Shown piece by piece: positions 21,855 to 28,635 of a DNA stretch of 30,959 nt. Numbering within the stretch: position 1 is the first letter of the stretch; every line of letters begins with the position of its first letter. The notes under the pieces are model-generated. The model was not told the DNA's origin. It ran no database searches and was given only the letters and a program-made list of their open reading frames with translations. The stretch is taken from the IMG/VR virus record IMGVR_UViG_3300049448_000046, positions 1-30,959 of that record; one strand, given 5' to 3'. A program made the position numbers and the translations under genes. This stretch comes from a virus.

Positions 21855-22126
21855 TACTTCGCTTTGTGCAGGAACTTGCCCAGATTGCGATGCGGATGCT
21901 GCTGCGCCCGCCAGTCATAGGCATACGATTCGTGGTTCGGGTCTGCCGCGGGCTTGGCGGCTCGAGCCTTCTTGACGTGCTCAGGCTTGCCCTTCTCTGA
22001 GCCCACCGCGAAGTCATGCATCTGGTCGTGGGTCATGGATGACCGGATCTTCTCGGCCATCGGGAACGTGGCCCCGTGCTCCGCGGCTTGCATGAGTCGT
22101 TGCTGCGCTCGAGACTTGGCGGGCAT
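21854..22126 (-). CDS. DUF3008-like small phage protein (90 aa)
   Basis: The start MPAKSRAQQRLMQAAEHG and the MTHDQMHDFAVGSEKGKPEH segment resemble the DUF3008-type proteins (MPAKSKAQQR start, later Ser/Met-x-x-Gln-hydrophobic helix with DFA), which occur often in phage genomes near terminase and portal. Function in that family is not established. C-terminal residues are basic and aromatic (ESYAYDWRAQQHPHRNLGKF). The ATG at 22124-22126 follows the 36-residue gene by two bases. Confidence 0.78.
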   Translation of the reverse strand: MPAKSRAQQRLMQAAEHGATFPMAEKIRSSMTHDQMHDFAVGSEKGKPEHVKKARAAKPAADPNHESYAYDWRAQQHPHRNLGKFLHKAK

Positions 22127-22128
22127 GG

Positions 22129-22239
22129 CTACTCCGGGGAGATGTGGATCTGCCGCAGGAAGGCTTTATCGTCGCGGGACAGCTTCAGCAACTGCTCGAC
22201 CGCCTTGGCGTAGATGGCTTGCCGTTCGTCAGGACTCAT
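22129..22239 (-). CDS. Very small helical protein (36 aa)
   Basis: The ATG at 22237-22239 lies 11 bases inside the upstream gene and has GGAGAT about 9 bases ahead; the TAG is at 22129-22131. It reads MSPDERQAIYAKAVEQLLKL and then SRDDKAFLRQIHISPE. It fills an otherwise unexplained space between two genes, and its helix has good amphipathic spacing. I call it likely real but unproven. Confidence 0.55.
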   Translation of the reverse strand: MSPDERQAIYAKAVEQLLKLSRDDKAFLRQIHISPE

Positions 22240-22516
22240 GGCCGCTGATCTCCACCGTGCCCACGCCGTCAATGGCTTCCCGCTTCACGCTGATGTGCTC
22301 CTCGAGCCGCACATACCGGCGCTCAAGGGCAGCAATGCGGGAGTCCATGCCGTCCGCAAAACCAGTCACCCACGCGGTTAAGTCAGCCACTCGCTGCGTT
22401 AATTGCTCAACCTGCGCAGCAAGGTCGTCGCGCTCTTCAACCTGCAGCTTCGCCGGCTGCCAGGTATCCGTGGTCTTCAGCGCCTGATAGGGGTCCACTG
22501 GCACGGCAGTATACAC
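22229..22516 (-). CDS. Coiled-coil protein after large terminase (95 aa)
   Basis: The frame opens with GTG at 22514-22516 (MYTAVPVDPYQALKTTDTWQ). Residues about 27-80 are a clear heptad helix (EERDDLAAQVEQLTQRVADL, MDSRIAALERRYVRLEEHIS). It resembles spanin-less structural or connector coiled coils but has no named family. It lies 5 bases after the terminase stop. The start overlaps a GTGTATACT motif seen at other gene boundaries. Confidence 0.75.
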   Translation of the reverse strand: MYTAVPVDPYQALKTTDTWQPAKLQVEERDDLAAQVEQLTQRVADLTAWVTGFADGMDSRIAALERRYVRLEEHISVKREAIDGVGTVEISGHES

Positions 22517-22520
22517 CTGT
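22508..22520 (-). promoter_or_regulatory. GTATAC-centred motif after terminase gene
   Basis: Minus-strand reading CAGGTGTATACTG, with TATACT at 22508-22513. It matches motifs before the scaffold and small terminase genes, but here it overlaps the start codon of the coiled-coil gene, so a promoter at this site would miss that start. Weak. Confidence 0.2.
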
Positions 22521-22521
22521 T

Positions 22522-23790
22522 CTACGTCCAGCCGACGCGAGGTCGATAGGGCTGTGCTGCAGCCACCGCTTCAGGCGTCCGCTGCCGCGTGGCGAGATAC
22601 CGGAAGGCATCTGCCCCATGGCTCGCCCAATCATGCACCGGCACCGCTTTGAACTCGTTCAGGCGCGTATTGTAGTCGCGCCGGTAGTGCTGCAATGCCT
22701 CAAGCCCCGCCTTGCACCGCTCCGCATCGAACCAGCACCGCGGCAGCAGCATCCGAGCCGCGTGGATCCCGTCCTCGAGGTCCACGTTGGGGCAGACCTG
22801 AAAAGTAATCCCTAAACTCCGAGCCGTCTCGAGCCGGCTGCGCCCAGAGGCCATCTCCCGCACCTGGATATCATGCGGCGCCCAGTGCTTGCCGTAGAGA
22901 TACCCTTTCTTGTCGAGCACCTGCTTGTAGTGCGGGAAGCCTTCCCCGCTGGATTCGTAGTAGTCAATCAGGCGCACCTCGCCCGACCGCAGCGACTGGC
23001 TGAACCAGATGACCATCGCATCCCCGACACCCAGGTCCCAGTCCGTATCCACCGGCACCGTCGGCTCAATCGGCACGCTGCAGATATGTCCCGACGCACG
23101 CGCCGCTTCGAGCTCCGCGCTGTAGATCGCGCCCTTGATGCTGGCCTCGAAGCTGTTCTCATACTCCTGCTGGAACTCGTCGGCCGTCATATCCTTGCGG
23201 GCCGCCGCCAGTTCATCAGGGGCGATGATGCCCGTCTCGCTCGCCTTATGGCTCGAGAAGAACCACTCCGGATCCGCCTTCGCCTGCTGGATCACGTCGT
23301 AAAACTGGTTCTTGCCGGCGGGCGTCCCAAGGAACAGCGCCCATCCCTGCCGGTCACTGAGCGCCGGCCGCAGCACCTCGCTGAACACTTTCGGCGGCAT
23401 CAGACCGTATTCATCCAGCACCACGCCGTCGAAGTAGAGCCCGCGGAGACTATCCGGATTGTCTGCCCCGTAGAGCCGCACCTGCCCGCCGTTGGGATAG
23501 GTCACGCTCAGTTCAGAGATGCTGACCTTGCAGCCGGGGATCGGGCTGGCGTAGTGCGTCAGGTAGTCAAACGCGATGCTCTTGGCCTGGGTATAGGTCG
23601 GGGCCAAGAAGCCGAACCGGGGCCGCTCCCGCTTGCACTCGAGCGCCGCGACTTGCAGATGGTTCAATGCCAGCACGGTCTTGCCAAAGCGCCGATGACA
23701 GACCACCGCGCCGAACCGATGCGCCCGCATGCCCTTGTGAATGGCGAGGTGGGCGGGGGTCCGTGGCTGGTAGGTCAGTTCGATTACCAC
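22522..23790 (-). CDS. terL: Terminase large subunit (422 aa)
   Basis: This is the DNA-packaging motor. Visible motifs: Walker A-like CHRRFGKT (31-38), Walker B with catalytic Glu VVLDEYG (123-129), coupling motif FLGTPAGKN (153-161), then an RNase H-like nuclease domain with VPVDTDWDLGVGDA (245-258, metal-binding Asp residues) and a C-terminal HDWASHGADAFRYLATR (386-402) with a conserved Asp. The ATPase drives DNA into the head and the nuclease cuts the concatemer. Length fits headful-type terminases. It overlaps the small-subunit gene by 7 bases. Confidence 0.95.
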   Translation of the reverse strand: MVIELTYQPRTPAHLAIHKGMRAHRFGAVVCHRRFGKTVLALNHLQVAALECKRERPRFGFLAPTYTQAKSIAFDYLTHYASPIPGCKVSISELSVTYPNGGQVRLYGADNPDSLRGLYFDGVVLDEYGLMPPKVFSEVLRPALSDRQGWALFLGTPAGKNQFYDVIQQAKADPEWFFSSHKASETGIIAPDELAAARKDMTADEFQQEYENSFEASIKGAIYSAELEAARASGHICSVPIEPTVPVDTDWDLGVGDAMVIWFSQSLRSGEVRLIDYYESSGEGFPHYKQVLDKKGYLYGKHWAPHDIQVREMASGRSRLETARSLGITFQVCPNVDLEDGIHAARMLLPRCWFDAERCKAGLEALQHYRRDYNTRLNEFKAVPVHDWASHGADAFRYLATRQRTPEAVAAAQPYRPRVGWT

Positions 23791-24185
23791 GGGATTTTCA
23801 GCACGATTTCAAGCGGCCCGCCTTCAGGGCCCGTCACCTGCACCTGTTCAGCGGGCTTGTCGAGCGCCCGGTTCAGCAGGTCGGTATACGCCTGGACGCT
23901 GGGATCCTTCTCCCAGACCTCGATGATCTCCTCGTCATCCCCCAGTTTGACCTTCGCCATCGCTTCCGTGACGCGGATGAACTTGCCGCTATTTTTGTGG
24001 CGGGTGACGAGGTATTTGATGCCTTTGGCGTTCGCGACCTGGGCCGCGGTCATGTCCTCAAGGTGCGCACAGATAATCCGGCGCAACTCCTCACGCTTGA
24101 GGGCTTTATCAATCGTGGCATGGCTGAGGGCGCCCTTGGGGCGTCCACCCTTCAGCCCGTTGTCGCGGGAGGCTTTACCGCCCAT
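23784..24185 (-). CDS. Putative terminase small subunit (133 aa)
   Basis: It lies immediately ahead of the large subunit and overlaps it, the usual position of TerS. The N-terminus (KASRDNGLKGGRPKGALSHA) is basic with a GRPKG motif, followed by helices (IDKALKREELRRIICAHLED, MTAAQVANAKGIKYLV) and a central region ending SVQAYTDLLNRALDKPAEQV. The last part QVTGPEGGPLEIVLKIPW matches the tail of many small subunits and related phage proteins, where it may contact the large subunit. TerS recognises the packaging site. Role is supported by place and tail motif. Confidence 0.82.
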   Translation of the reverse strand: MGGKASRDNGLKGGRPKGALSHATIDKALKREELRRIICAHLEDMTAAQVANAKGIKYLVTRHKNSGKFIRVTEAMAKVKLGDDEEIIEVWEKDPSVQAYTDLLNRALDKPAEQVQVTGPEGGPLEIVLKIPW

Positions 24186-24204
24186 AATGAGGCATGAAAC
24201 CTAG

Positions 24205-24221
24205 GAAACCTACTATACACC
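24205..24221 (-). promoter_or_regulatory. TATAGT-like motif before small terminase gene
   Basis: Minus-strand reading CAGGTGTATAGTAGG, with TATAGT at 24212-24217 overlapping the stop of the upstream gene. A start near 24205 would give a leader of about 20 bases before the ATG at 24185. It shares CAGGTGTATA with the 22.5 kb motif. No clear -35. Confidence 0.28.
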
Positions 24222-24407
24222 TGAGTCCGCCATCTGCTTGGTCAGCATCTCCAGGCTGCGACGGAGCAAGGCGTTCTCCTGCTGGAGACGGGAGACTTCG
24301 GCGCGTAACTCGGTTAGTTCATCAGGATAATGCACATTCCCATCCTCATCTATTTCGATGACTTGCTCAGATGGGAGGCGGGTGGGGGTGTCGTCAGGCT
24401 CAGACAT
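24213..24407 (-). CDS. Leucine-zipper-like small protein (64 aa)
   Basis: I use the ATG at 24405-24407 (MSEPDDTPTRLPSEQ), which has AGAGGA about 6 bases upstream. The C-terminal half is a coiled coil with leucine spacing (ELTELRAEVSRLQQENALLR, RSLEMLTKQMADSGV). The N-terminal PDDTPTR repeats a motif found twice in the preceding gene, suggesting an N-terminal duplication. It may dimerise; function unknown. It immediately precedes the small terminase. Confidence 0.7.
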   Translation of the reverse strand: MSEPDDTPTRLPSEQVIEIDEDGNVHYPDELTELRAEVSRLQQENALLRRSLEMLTKQMADSGV

Positions 24408-25266
24408 CAAGATCCTCTGTCGCGCGTGAACCGTCAGTCCCTGATCCACCGACAGGATCTACCGCGTCACGCGACTTAGCTTCACCGATCAGTTGTTGGA
24501 TATGCTGCTCGCGTCGTGCTAGTCGAATGGCGAAGTCTCGGCCAGCTTGTAGGGCATCCATGACCACCAAATCCTCTCTGCTATACTCCCCGTTCGTGGC
24601 CTCGTGCATCGCCTTGAATCCTCTTTCGATTCGCTGCACGCGCGGATCGCTAGAACCCTCGTCTAAGCCATCGGCATAACCTTTCGCATAGCCAGCGTCG
24701 AAACCATTTTCGTAGCCACTACCGAGCACAACAAAGTCGTCACGTAAAATCGCGGACAATTCAGCAGCCGTCACGAGCATGGCATCCGGCCAATCGACAG
24801 GACTCGTCCTGTCTGGTAATTCAGCCACACGCTGAACAACCCGCGCGATGTGCTCTGGCTCTGATGGCGTTAGCTTGTTATCGCTCTGCGGTAGATCCTG
24901 TCCTCCAAATAGTCTCGCCCGGTCCACGCGCGACTGATCGTCGTCCTTCGTCTGTGGTGTGGGGGTATCGTCAGGGGCGACGGGCGGGCCTTGACTCACG
25001 CTGCCAAGTTCTCCGACGCATTGGAAACACTTCCATTCGCAGGGTGAATCTGGCACCGGAGCCGTCGCGGTCCATGTCATGTCGTTGTGACAGTTCGGGC
25101 AGCGTGGAGCAACTAATGGCACGCCAACCTTTTGATCTGGCGGGGTGTCGTCAGGGGGGCGGGACGCGGCGGGTCGATCAAAGACGAGCACACAGGACAC
25201 ACAGCCCACGACACGTTGCCGATGTCCGTGAGCACATTCTGGCGTTGGGGGGCGGGACTCAGACAT
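24400..25266 (-). CDS. Cys-rich protein with predicted zinc ribbons and Gly-Tyr segment (288 aa)
   Basis: The ATG at 25264-25266 has GGAGG 6 bases upstream. Two Cys sets are visible: C11 with HGH and CVSC (22-25), and CPNC (56-59) with CEWKCFQC (76-83), each able to bind zinc. A flexible acidic linker with repeated PPDDTPP-like text (DDTPP, DDTPTPQTKDDD) follows. Later a GYENGFDAGYAKGYADGLDE segment (about 184-203) is a short repeat of Gly-Tyr/Gly-Phe every four residues, often seen in helical phage and bacterial proteins. The rest is helical (RVQRIERGFKAMHEATNGEY). No family recognised; possibly a nucleic-acid-binding regulator. Confidence 0.8.
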   Translation of the reverse strand: MSESRPPTPECAHGHRQRVVGCVSCVLVFDRPAASRPPDDTPPDQKVGVPLVAPRCPNCHNDMTWTATAPVPDSPCEWKCFQCVGELGSVSQGPPVAPDDTPTPQTKDDDQSRVDRARLFGGQDLPQSDNKLTPSEPEHIARVVQRVAELPDRTSPVDWPDAMLVTAAELSAILRDDFVVLGSGYENGFDAGYAKGYADGLDEGSSDPRVQRIERGFKAMHEATNGEYSREDLVVMDALQAGRDFAIRLARREQHIQQLIGEAKSRDAVDPVGGSGTDGSRATEDLDV

Positions 25267-25269
25267 CAG

Positions 25270-25356
25270 CTACCTCCGACTCCTGAACGCATCCCAGAAG
25301 CCTAACGCACAGACTCCAAAGAACAGAATCGCGGCAATCCATACATCTGTGCTCAT
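25270..25356 (-). CDS. 28-residue membrane peptide
   Basis: The ATG at 25354-25356 overlaps the previous TGA (ATGA), and the TAG at 25270-25272 lies next to the ribosome site of the following gene. It reads MSTDVWIAAILFFGVCALGF then WDAFRSRR: one hydrophobic segment (about residues 6-21) followed by a basic end, an N-out/C-in membrane pattern. Such very small membrane peptides are common but seldom annotated in phages. No function known. Confidence 0.6.
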   Translation of the reverse strand: MSTDVWIAAILFFGVCALGFWDAFRSRR

Positions 25357-25580
25357 GCGGGGTCGGTCCTCTCAGTGCCCGCCGCCCGGATCAGTTCCAC
25401 TCGGTCAACGCTGCGCCAATGCTTACCGGTGTCCGTGTCAGGCGTCAGCCAGTTCGCTGGAGCGAGCCACATCCCGCCGCCTCTCCGCTGGCCGATAGCC
25501 GCCAGAGACGTACCGCCGCCAGTCTTCCAATAAACACGATACAGCCCCGGCGCGAGCTTCGCAGCTTCCTCTCGGCTCAT
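25353..25580 (-). CDS. Small phage protein (75 aa)
   Basis: The core APGLYRVYWKTGGGTSLAAI, MWLAPANWLTPDTDTGKHW and RSVDRVELIRA follows a small protein type seen repeatedly in phage early regions (Gly-Leu-Tyr-Arg, then Trp-Lys, then Leu-Ala-Pro-x-Asn-Trp, then a Trp-Arg-x-Val-Asp-Arg-Val end). It is predicted to be beta-rich. The function of this type is unknown. It is coupled on both sides by 4-base overlaps. Confidence 0.78.
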   Translation of the reverse strand: MSREEAAKLAPGLYRVYWKTGGGTSLAAIGQRRGGGMWLAPANWLTPDTDTGKHWRSVDRVELIRAAGTERTDPA

Positions 25581-25873
25581 GGCTGCTCCTTGGGGCCGTC
25601 GGCCTGCGCGAGGGCGGCGCGAGCTTCGATAATCTCAGGTTCGGTTTCAGGATCCCAGTTCCCGCAGTCGCCGCTTTCAATCAGCGCCACGTATCTCTCC
25701 GTGACGTGCTTCAAAGCCTTCTCCAGCGCGGGCAGCGCCACGAAGGCGCGGGCGTCGCCTTCCTCCTTGGCCGTGATGATCACGTTGCCCGTCGCATCCT
25801 TTACCACCCAGAGGCGCGGGCCGTACTGCCAGCCGGTGTGTTCCACGGTGAGCGGGGCGGGTGTCCTCGGCAT
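25577..25873 (-). CDS. Small hypothetical protein (98 aa)
   Basis: I prefer the ATG at 25871-25873 because GAGAGG sits 5 bases ahead; a GTG just upstream is only 2 bases from it. The N-terminal half (YGPRLWVVKDATGNVIITAK) is a beta meander, the second half (ARAFVALPALEKALKHVTER, IIEARAALAQADGPKE) helical and acidic. The C-terminal Ala-rich helix is a frequent tail in small phage proteins. No family recognised. Confidence 0.75.
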   Translation of the reverse strand: MPRTPAPLTVEHTGWQYGPRLWVVKDATGNVIITAKEEGDARAFVALPALEKALKHVTERYVALIESGDCGNWDPETEPEIIEARAALAQADGPKEQP

Positions 25874-26515
25874 CACAACCTCTCAGAAAGAAACGACTTA
25901 GACGCGCGTGGACCGTCCGTGGCTATCCCGTCTTGGGGATCTACCGCGCCGACCGACGGGAGTGATCCCCACTGTTCCGCCATCGCGGCGGCAATCCCCG
26001 AGAGCGTCCGACTGCGCTCCTTCCACCGATCCGGCCCAGGTGACGCGTGATGCACCCGTGGGGTCCGACCCTCCACGATCTGCGTGGGTTGCAGCTTCGG
26101 CAGGTTCTTCAGCCAAAGGCATGTGGCCTTCGTTTCACCGTGCCCGAACTGCCACGGTTGGATGATCTGGTCAGGCTTGCGAATCCGTGAACTGATGATA
26201 CTGATCGGGTTCTCTAATGCAATCAGTGGAATAGGAGCCGCCAAAAGTTGCCGCACAAACCACAGCGCATCCGCCTGTTCTCGGTGTTTGCCCTTAAACC
26301 ACCGCGCCCCACTGACCGCCAGATGCGTGCAGGGTGGATGAGCAATCAATAAATCCCACTGCCTGATGCCCATAGCAGGCTAACGCATCGATCTGATGGT
26401 GATACTCGCTCGCGTCTTCGGTGGGCAGCACGTCGCAACTCCACGCGTCATGTCCAGCGGCCCGAAAGGCAGACCGCACAATCCCGCTGAACTCACAGGC
26501 GACCAACACTCTCAC
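25873..26515 (-). pseudogene. C5-type cytosine DNA methyltransferase-like gene, apparently frameshifted
   Basis: The GTG at 26513-26515 opens a frame with RVLVACEFSGIVRSAFRAAG (motif I-like) and HDAWSCDVLPTEDASEYHHQ. Around 26360-26383 the coding signal shifts by +1 into a second frame with WDLLIAHPPCTHLAVSGARW (motif IV PC pair), PLIALENPISII (motif VI-like ENP), PWQFGHGETKATCLWLKNLP and GPDRWKERSRTLSGIAAAMA. Together these match one phage methyltransferase-like family, normally a single protein. An in-frame TAG just above the second part prevents its being read from further up, though ATG 26371-26373 could start it. Either the gene is broken, a sequencing error is present, or frameshifting occurs. 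The downstream part alone would lack the SAM motif. Confidence 0.75.
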
Positions 26516-27237
26516 GTCTCTAACCCCCCTCTATCGGTGCGGACGTGCGAGGGGATGGCCTCGGCAAAGTTGAAGACCTCTTGCGCCAGCCGCTTGGCCG
26601 CGATCTCGCAATAGCGCTCGTCTATTTCAATGCCGATAGCCGCTCGTCCTAAATTCTTCGCGGTTCGAAGTGTCGTGCCTGACCCCATAAACGGATCGAT
26701 GATGCAGGCATTCGGCTCGGTCGTGCAGCGAATGAGCCATGACATCACGGCTTCTGGTTTTTGCGTTGGATGGAGCGGGGTAGGCGCACGATTGAACCGA
26801 TAAATATTCACCTCCGAGCCTGATCCGTGCCACTGAGCGAACGGCCGACGGCAGTAAATCGCCTCCTCGACTGCGCTGACGAAATTACCACGAGGATTGA
26901 GACCAGAATCGCCCTTATCCCAGAACACATAATGCTTCAGTTGGAATCCAGCCTTCATGGCCTCGGCAGCAATAGCCCCAGCCTGTTTAGTATCGTGGAA
27001 GGCCACAACTGAGCCGACTGAATCGGTCAATAGACCGATCCAACCATGATCGACCGTCCGATCCCAATCGCCATAGTCAAGATCCACAACCTCGCCACGC
27101 ATCTGAACCTTGCCATCTTGGGCCATAAGGCCATACGGCGGGTCTGTCACAACAGCATCGCCAATTATTGACGGCAGTAACTCCCGGCAGTCTCCGTGGT
27201 AGATCGTGATCCCGGCATGCTCGTAGTAGGGCTTCAT
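26512..27237 (-). CDS. DNA N4/N6-methyltransferase, beta class (241 aa)
   Basis: Motif IV DPPYG (32-36) comes first, followed by a target region and HPTQKP (156-161), and then motif I DPFMGSGTTLRTAKNLGRAA (181-200) with IGIEID. This order marks a beta-class amino-methyltransferase, which modifies adenine N6 or cytosine N4 using SAM. Asp-Pro-Pro-Tyr is found in both types, so the base cannot be fixed. Phage versions often protect their DNA from host restriction. No matching restriction enzyme is seen. It is coupled to the VRR-NUC-like gene (ATGA) and to the frameshifted methyltransferase (GTGA). Confidence 0.93.
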   Translation of the reverse strand: MKPYYEHAGITIYHGDCRELLPSIIGDAVVTDPPYGLMAQDGKVQMRGEVVDLDYGDWDRTVDHGWIGLLTDSVGSVVAFHDTKQAGAIAAEAMKAGFQLKHYVFWDKGDSGLNPRGNFVSAVEEAIYCRRPFAQWHGSGSEVNIYRFNRAPTPLHPTQKPEAVMSWLIRCTTEPNACIIDPFMGSGTTLRTAKNLGRAAIGIEIDERYCEIAAKRLAQEVFNFAEAIPSHVRTDRGGLET

Positions 27238-27494
27238 ACTTTTACTGAGAACAGCGCCAGCGCCTCATCGACGCTCGAGACCACCGGAAACCAGCAGCGG
27301 CGCCACAATGCCGCCTGTAAGGACGTTAAATGCCCTCTGGGGCGCTTCACCTCAATCACGACCCATTTACCTTTGCGGCCCACCAACAAGTCCGGCACGC
27401 CCTCCTGGTTGAGAATCAGCACCTCGCAGCCGATGGCCCGCAACGCCGCCACAATGGCCGCTTGATTGAGATCCTTCTTGCCGGCTTTACGCAT
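27234..27494 (-). CDS. VRR-NUC-type PD-(D/E)xK nuclease (86 aa)
   Basis: The pattern is a minimal PD-(D/E)xK fold: an N-terminal helix (LNQAAIVAALRAIGCEVLIL), then GVPDLLVGRKGKWVVIEVKR (32-51) with PD at 34-35 and EVK at 48-50, and a final helix that positions a Gln (LTSLQAALWRRC). VRR-NUC proteins include phage Holliday-junction resolvases and structure-specific nucleases. A role in recombination or DNA repair during replication is likely; it sits just before the DNA methyltransferase. Confidence 0.88.
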   Translation of the reverse strand: MRKAGKKDLNQAAIVAALRAIGCEVLILNQEGVPDLLVGRKGKWVVIEVKRPRGHLTSLQAALWRRCWFPVVSSVDEALALFSVKV

Positions 27495-27723
27495 GGATTA
27501 GCGCCCCGTTGAGAATCACCACGCGATCCGTAGAAATAGGTTCCGTTAAATCAGGATCAGCTATCAGCGGCGACGGATGAAGCGCATCTAATGGGATCAT
27601 GTCGCCGTCCACACCACGCGTCAGCATGAATATCTGCAGCAAAATGTGAATCCGCTCACCGGTAACGGGATTCCTCGGATGTAGCCCGCGAATCTGCACT
27701 TCATCGAACTTCTGCAGCTTCAT
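27487..27723 (-). CDS. Small hypothetical protein (78 aa)
   Basis: It reads MKLQKFDEVQIRGLHPRNPV, then TGERIHILLQIFMLTRG, then VDGDMIPLDALHPSPLIADP. Predicted beta strands surround a short helix. There is no Cys pair, membrane segment or catalytic motif. It overlaps neighbours by 4 and 8 bases, which supports translation. No family recognised. Confidence 0.72.
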   Translation of the reverse strand: MKLQKFDEVQIRGLHPRNPVTGERIHILLQIFMLTRGVDGDMIPLDALHPSPLIADPDLTEPISTDRVVILNGALIHA

Positions 27724-28067
27724 GCCCGGGCCTCATCCTGCTTCTTGCAGCAAACCCATGTCGCAGAGCACTTTACGTCATGCGGACAGGGCGTGATGTA
27801 GTGCGTCCGGACCGTTGGCGTCGGTAGATATTGCAGCGGGGCCACGAGAAACAGCCCGATGGGATGCTTGCGCTTCACGACCAGATAATTATCCGTGTCG
27901 AAGTAGCCGGATAAGGCGTCCAGTATCATCTGCTGCGTCACGCCGTTGGTCCGCAGATGCGTCCCGAGCTTCCCAAAATCTAAGGGGGACAGGATCAGGG
28001 CGCAGGGCACGCCATACTTCTCTGACCAGAGTGCCCGATACGTATCAAAGACTTGACTCTCAGCCAC
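27720..28067 (-). CDS. Hypothetical protein resembling C-terminal part of phage replication proteins (115 aa)
   Basis: The start is GTG 28065-28067. The segments YRALWSEKYGVPCALILSPL, DFGKLGTHLRTNGVTQQMIL and DALSGYFDTDNYLVVKRKHP then GLFL follow a pattern that I associate with C-terminal parts of phage replication or helicase-loading proteins (LWxxxYG, then helix, then FF/YF, then HPxGLF). The Cys-rich end (TPCPHDVKCSATWVCCKKQD) may bind metal. A complete initiator is not visible, so this is a weak assignment. Confidence 0.7.
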   Translation of the reverse strand: MAESQVFDTYRALWSEKYGVPCALILSPLDFGKLGTHLRTNGVTQQMILDALSGYFDTDNYLVVKRKHPIGLFLVAPLQYLPTPTVRTHYITPCPHDVKCSATWVCCKKQDEARA

Positions 28068-28245
28068 GAGTCACCTTCTTGGGACGACCACCCTTTTTGC
28101 CGTTCTCTCGCACGGCTTTGGTCTTAGCTGCGCTCCGGGCCTTGCCGCCCTTGCGCCCAAGAATGACGGCATGGGGATTCTTCGCCTCTTCTGCCGCCAT
28201 CTCGACCGACCAGAGCCGCGCTTCTTTAGCACTCATGGCCCGCAC
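28060..28245 (-). CDS. Small basic KGG-repeat protein (61 aa)
   Basis: Either GTG 28243-28245 or ATG 28234-28236 may be the start; the GTG follows a weak AGGGG site. Two basic Gly-rich segments (ILGRKGGKARSAAKTK and ENGKKGGRPKKVTRG) resemble repeats in small phage and bacterial proteins that probably touch DNA or RNA. It follows the Cys-rich gene by two bases. No function is established. Confidence 0.72.
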   Translation of the reverse strand: MRAMSAKEARLWSVEMAAEEAKNPHAVILGRKGGKARSAAKTKAVRENGKKGGRPKKVTRG

Positions 28246-28247
28246 GA

Positions 28248-28517
28248 TTACCAGCCCCTATCCGTGATGAGGGCCACGAAGCACTCCTCCGATGTCCTCT
28301 CACGCACGGCTTCGATTTGGAGGTCAATCTTTGCAATGCGCCGGGCCTTCTTCTCCGCAGGCGTGAAGTCGGCTGCGACCCCACACGCTTCGGCCTTCTC
28401 GGCCGTGTCGGCGTCCATCCGGGCCAAGTCCCGTTGGCAGTCAAGGCAGATCCACCGACGCAGCGCCCAAATCTTATCCGCGCCGCAGGTCTTGCAGGTC
28501 TTGGTCGTCTTCGTCAT
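28248..28517 (-). CDS. Small zinc-ribbon-like protein (89 aa)
   Basis: The ATG at 28515-28517 (MTKTTKTCKTCGADKIW) is preceded by GGAGA and lies about 42 bases after the predicted start site of the promoter at 28566-28594. Two Cys pairs, CKTC and CLDC (WICLDCQRDLARMDADTAEK), suggest a zinc ribbon. A helical C-terminus (FTPAEKKARRIAKIDLQIEA) follows. A longer frame from 28643 is ignored because it would run through the promoter. As the first gene of a regulated transcript it may be a small regulator, but this is inference. Confidence 0.78.
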   Translation of the reverse strand: MTKTTKTCKTCGADKIWALRRWICLDCQRDLARMDADTAEKAEACGVAADFTPAEKKARRIAKIDLQIEAVRERTSEECFVALITDRGW

Positions 28518-28565
28518 GGTCTGTCTCCGCGTGCTCGGCGGCGCCCATCGCCATCCGATACAGAG

Positions 28566-28594
28566 AGTATTACCTAAGCGTTTAGGTATGTCAA
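28566..28594 (-). promoter_or_regulatory. Strong minus-strand promoter
   Basis: On the minus strand TTGACA (28589-28594) is a perfect -35 box, followed after 17 bases by AATACT (28566-28571), four of six matches to TATAAT. Predicted start near 28559. It would drive the 28517-to-left gene chain. Confidence 0.7.
28572..28587. promoter_or_regulatory. Palindromic operator inside promoter spacer
   Basis: ACCTAA-GCGT-TTAGGT has perfect 6-base arms and occupies almost the whole spacer between the -35 and -10 boxes. This is where a phage repressor usually binds. The repressor is not encoded in the window. Confidence 0.6.
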
Positions 28595-28635
28595 CAACAA
28601 AATGAGGGGTCACGAAAATAAATCTAAGCACGCCT

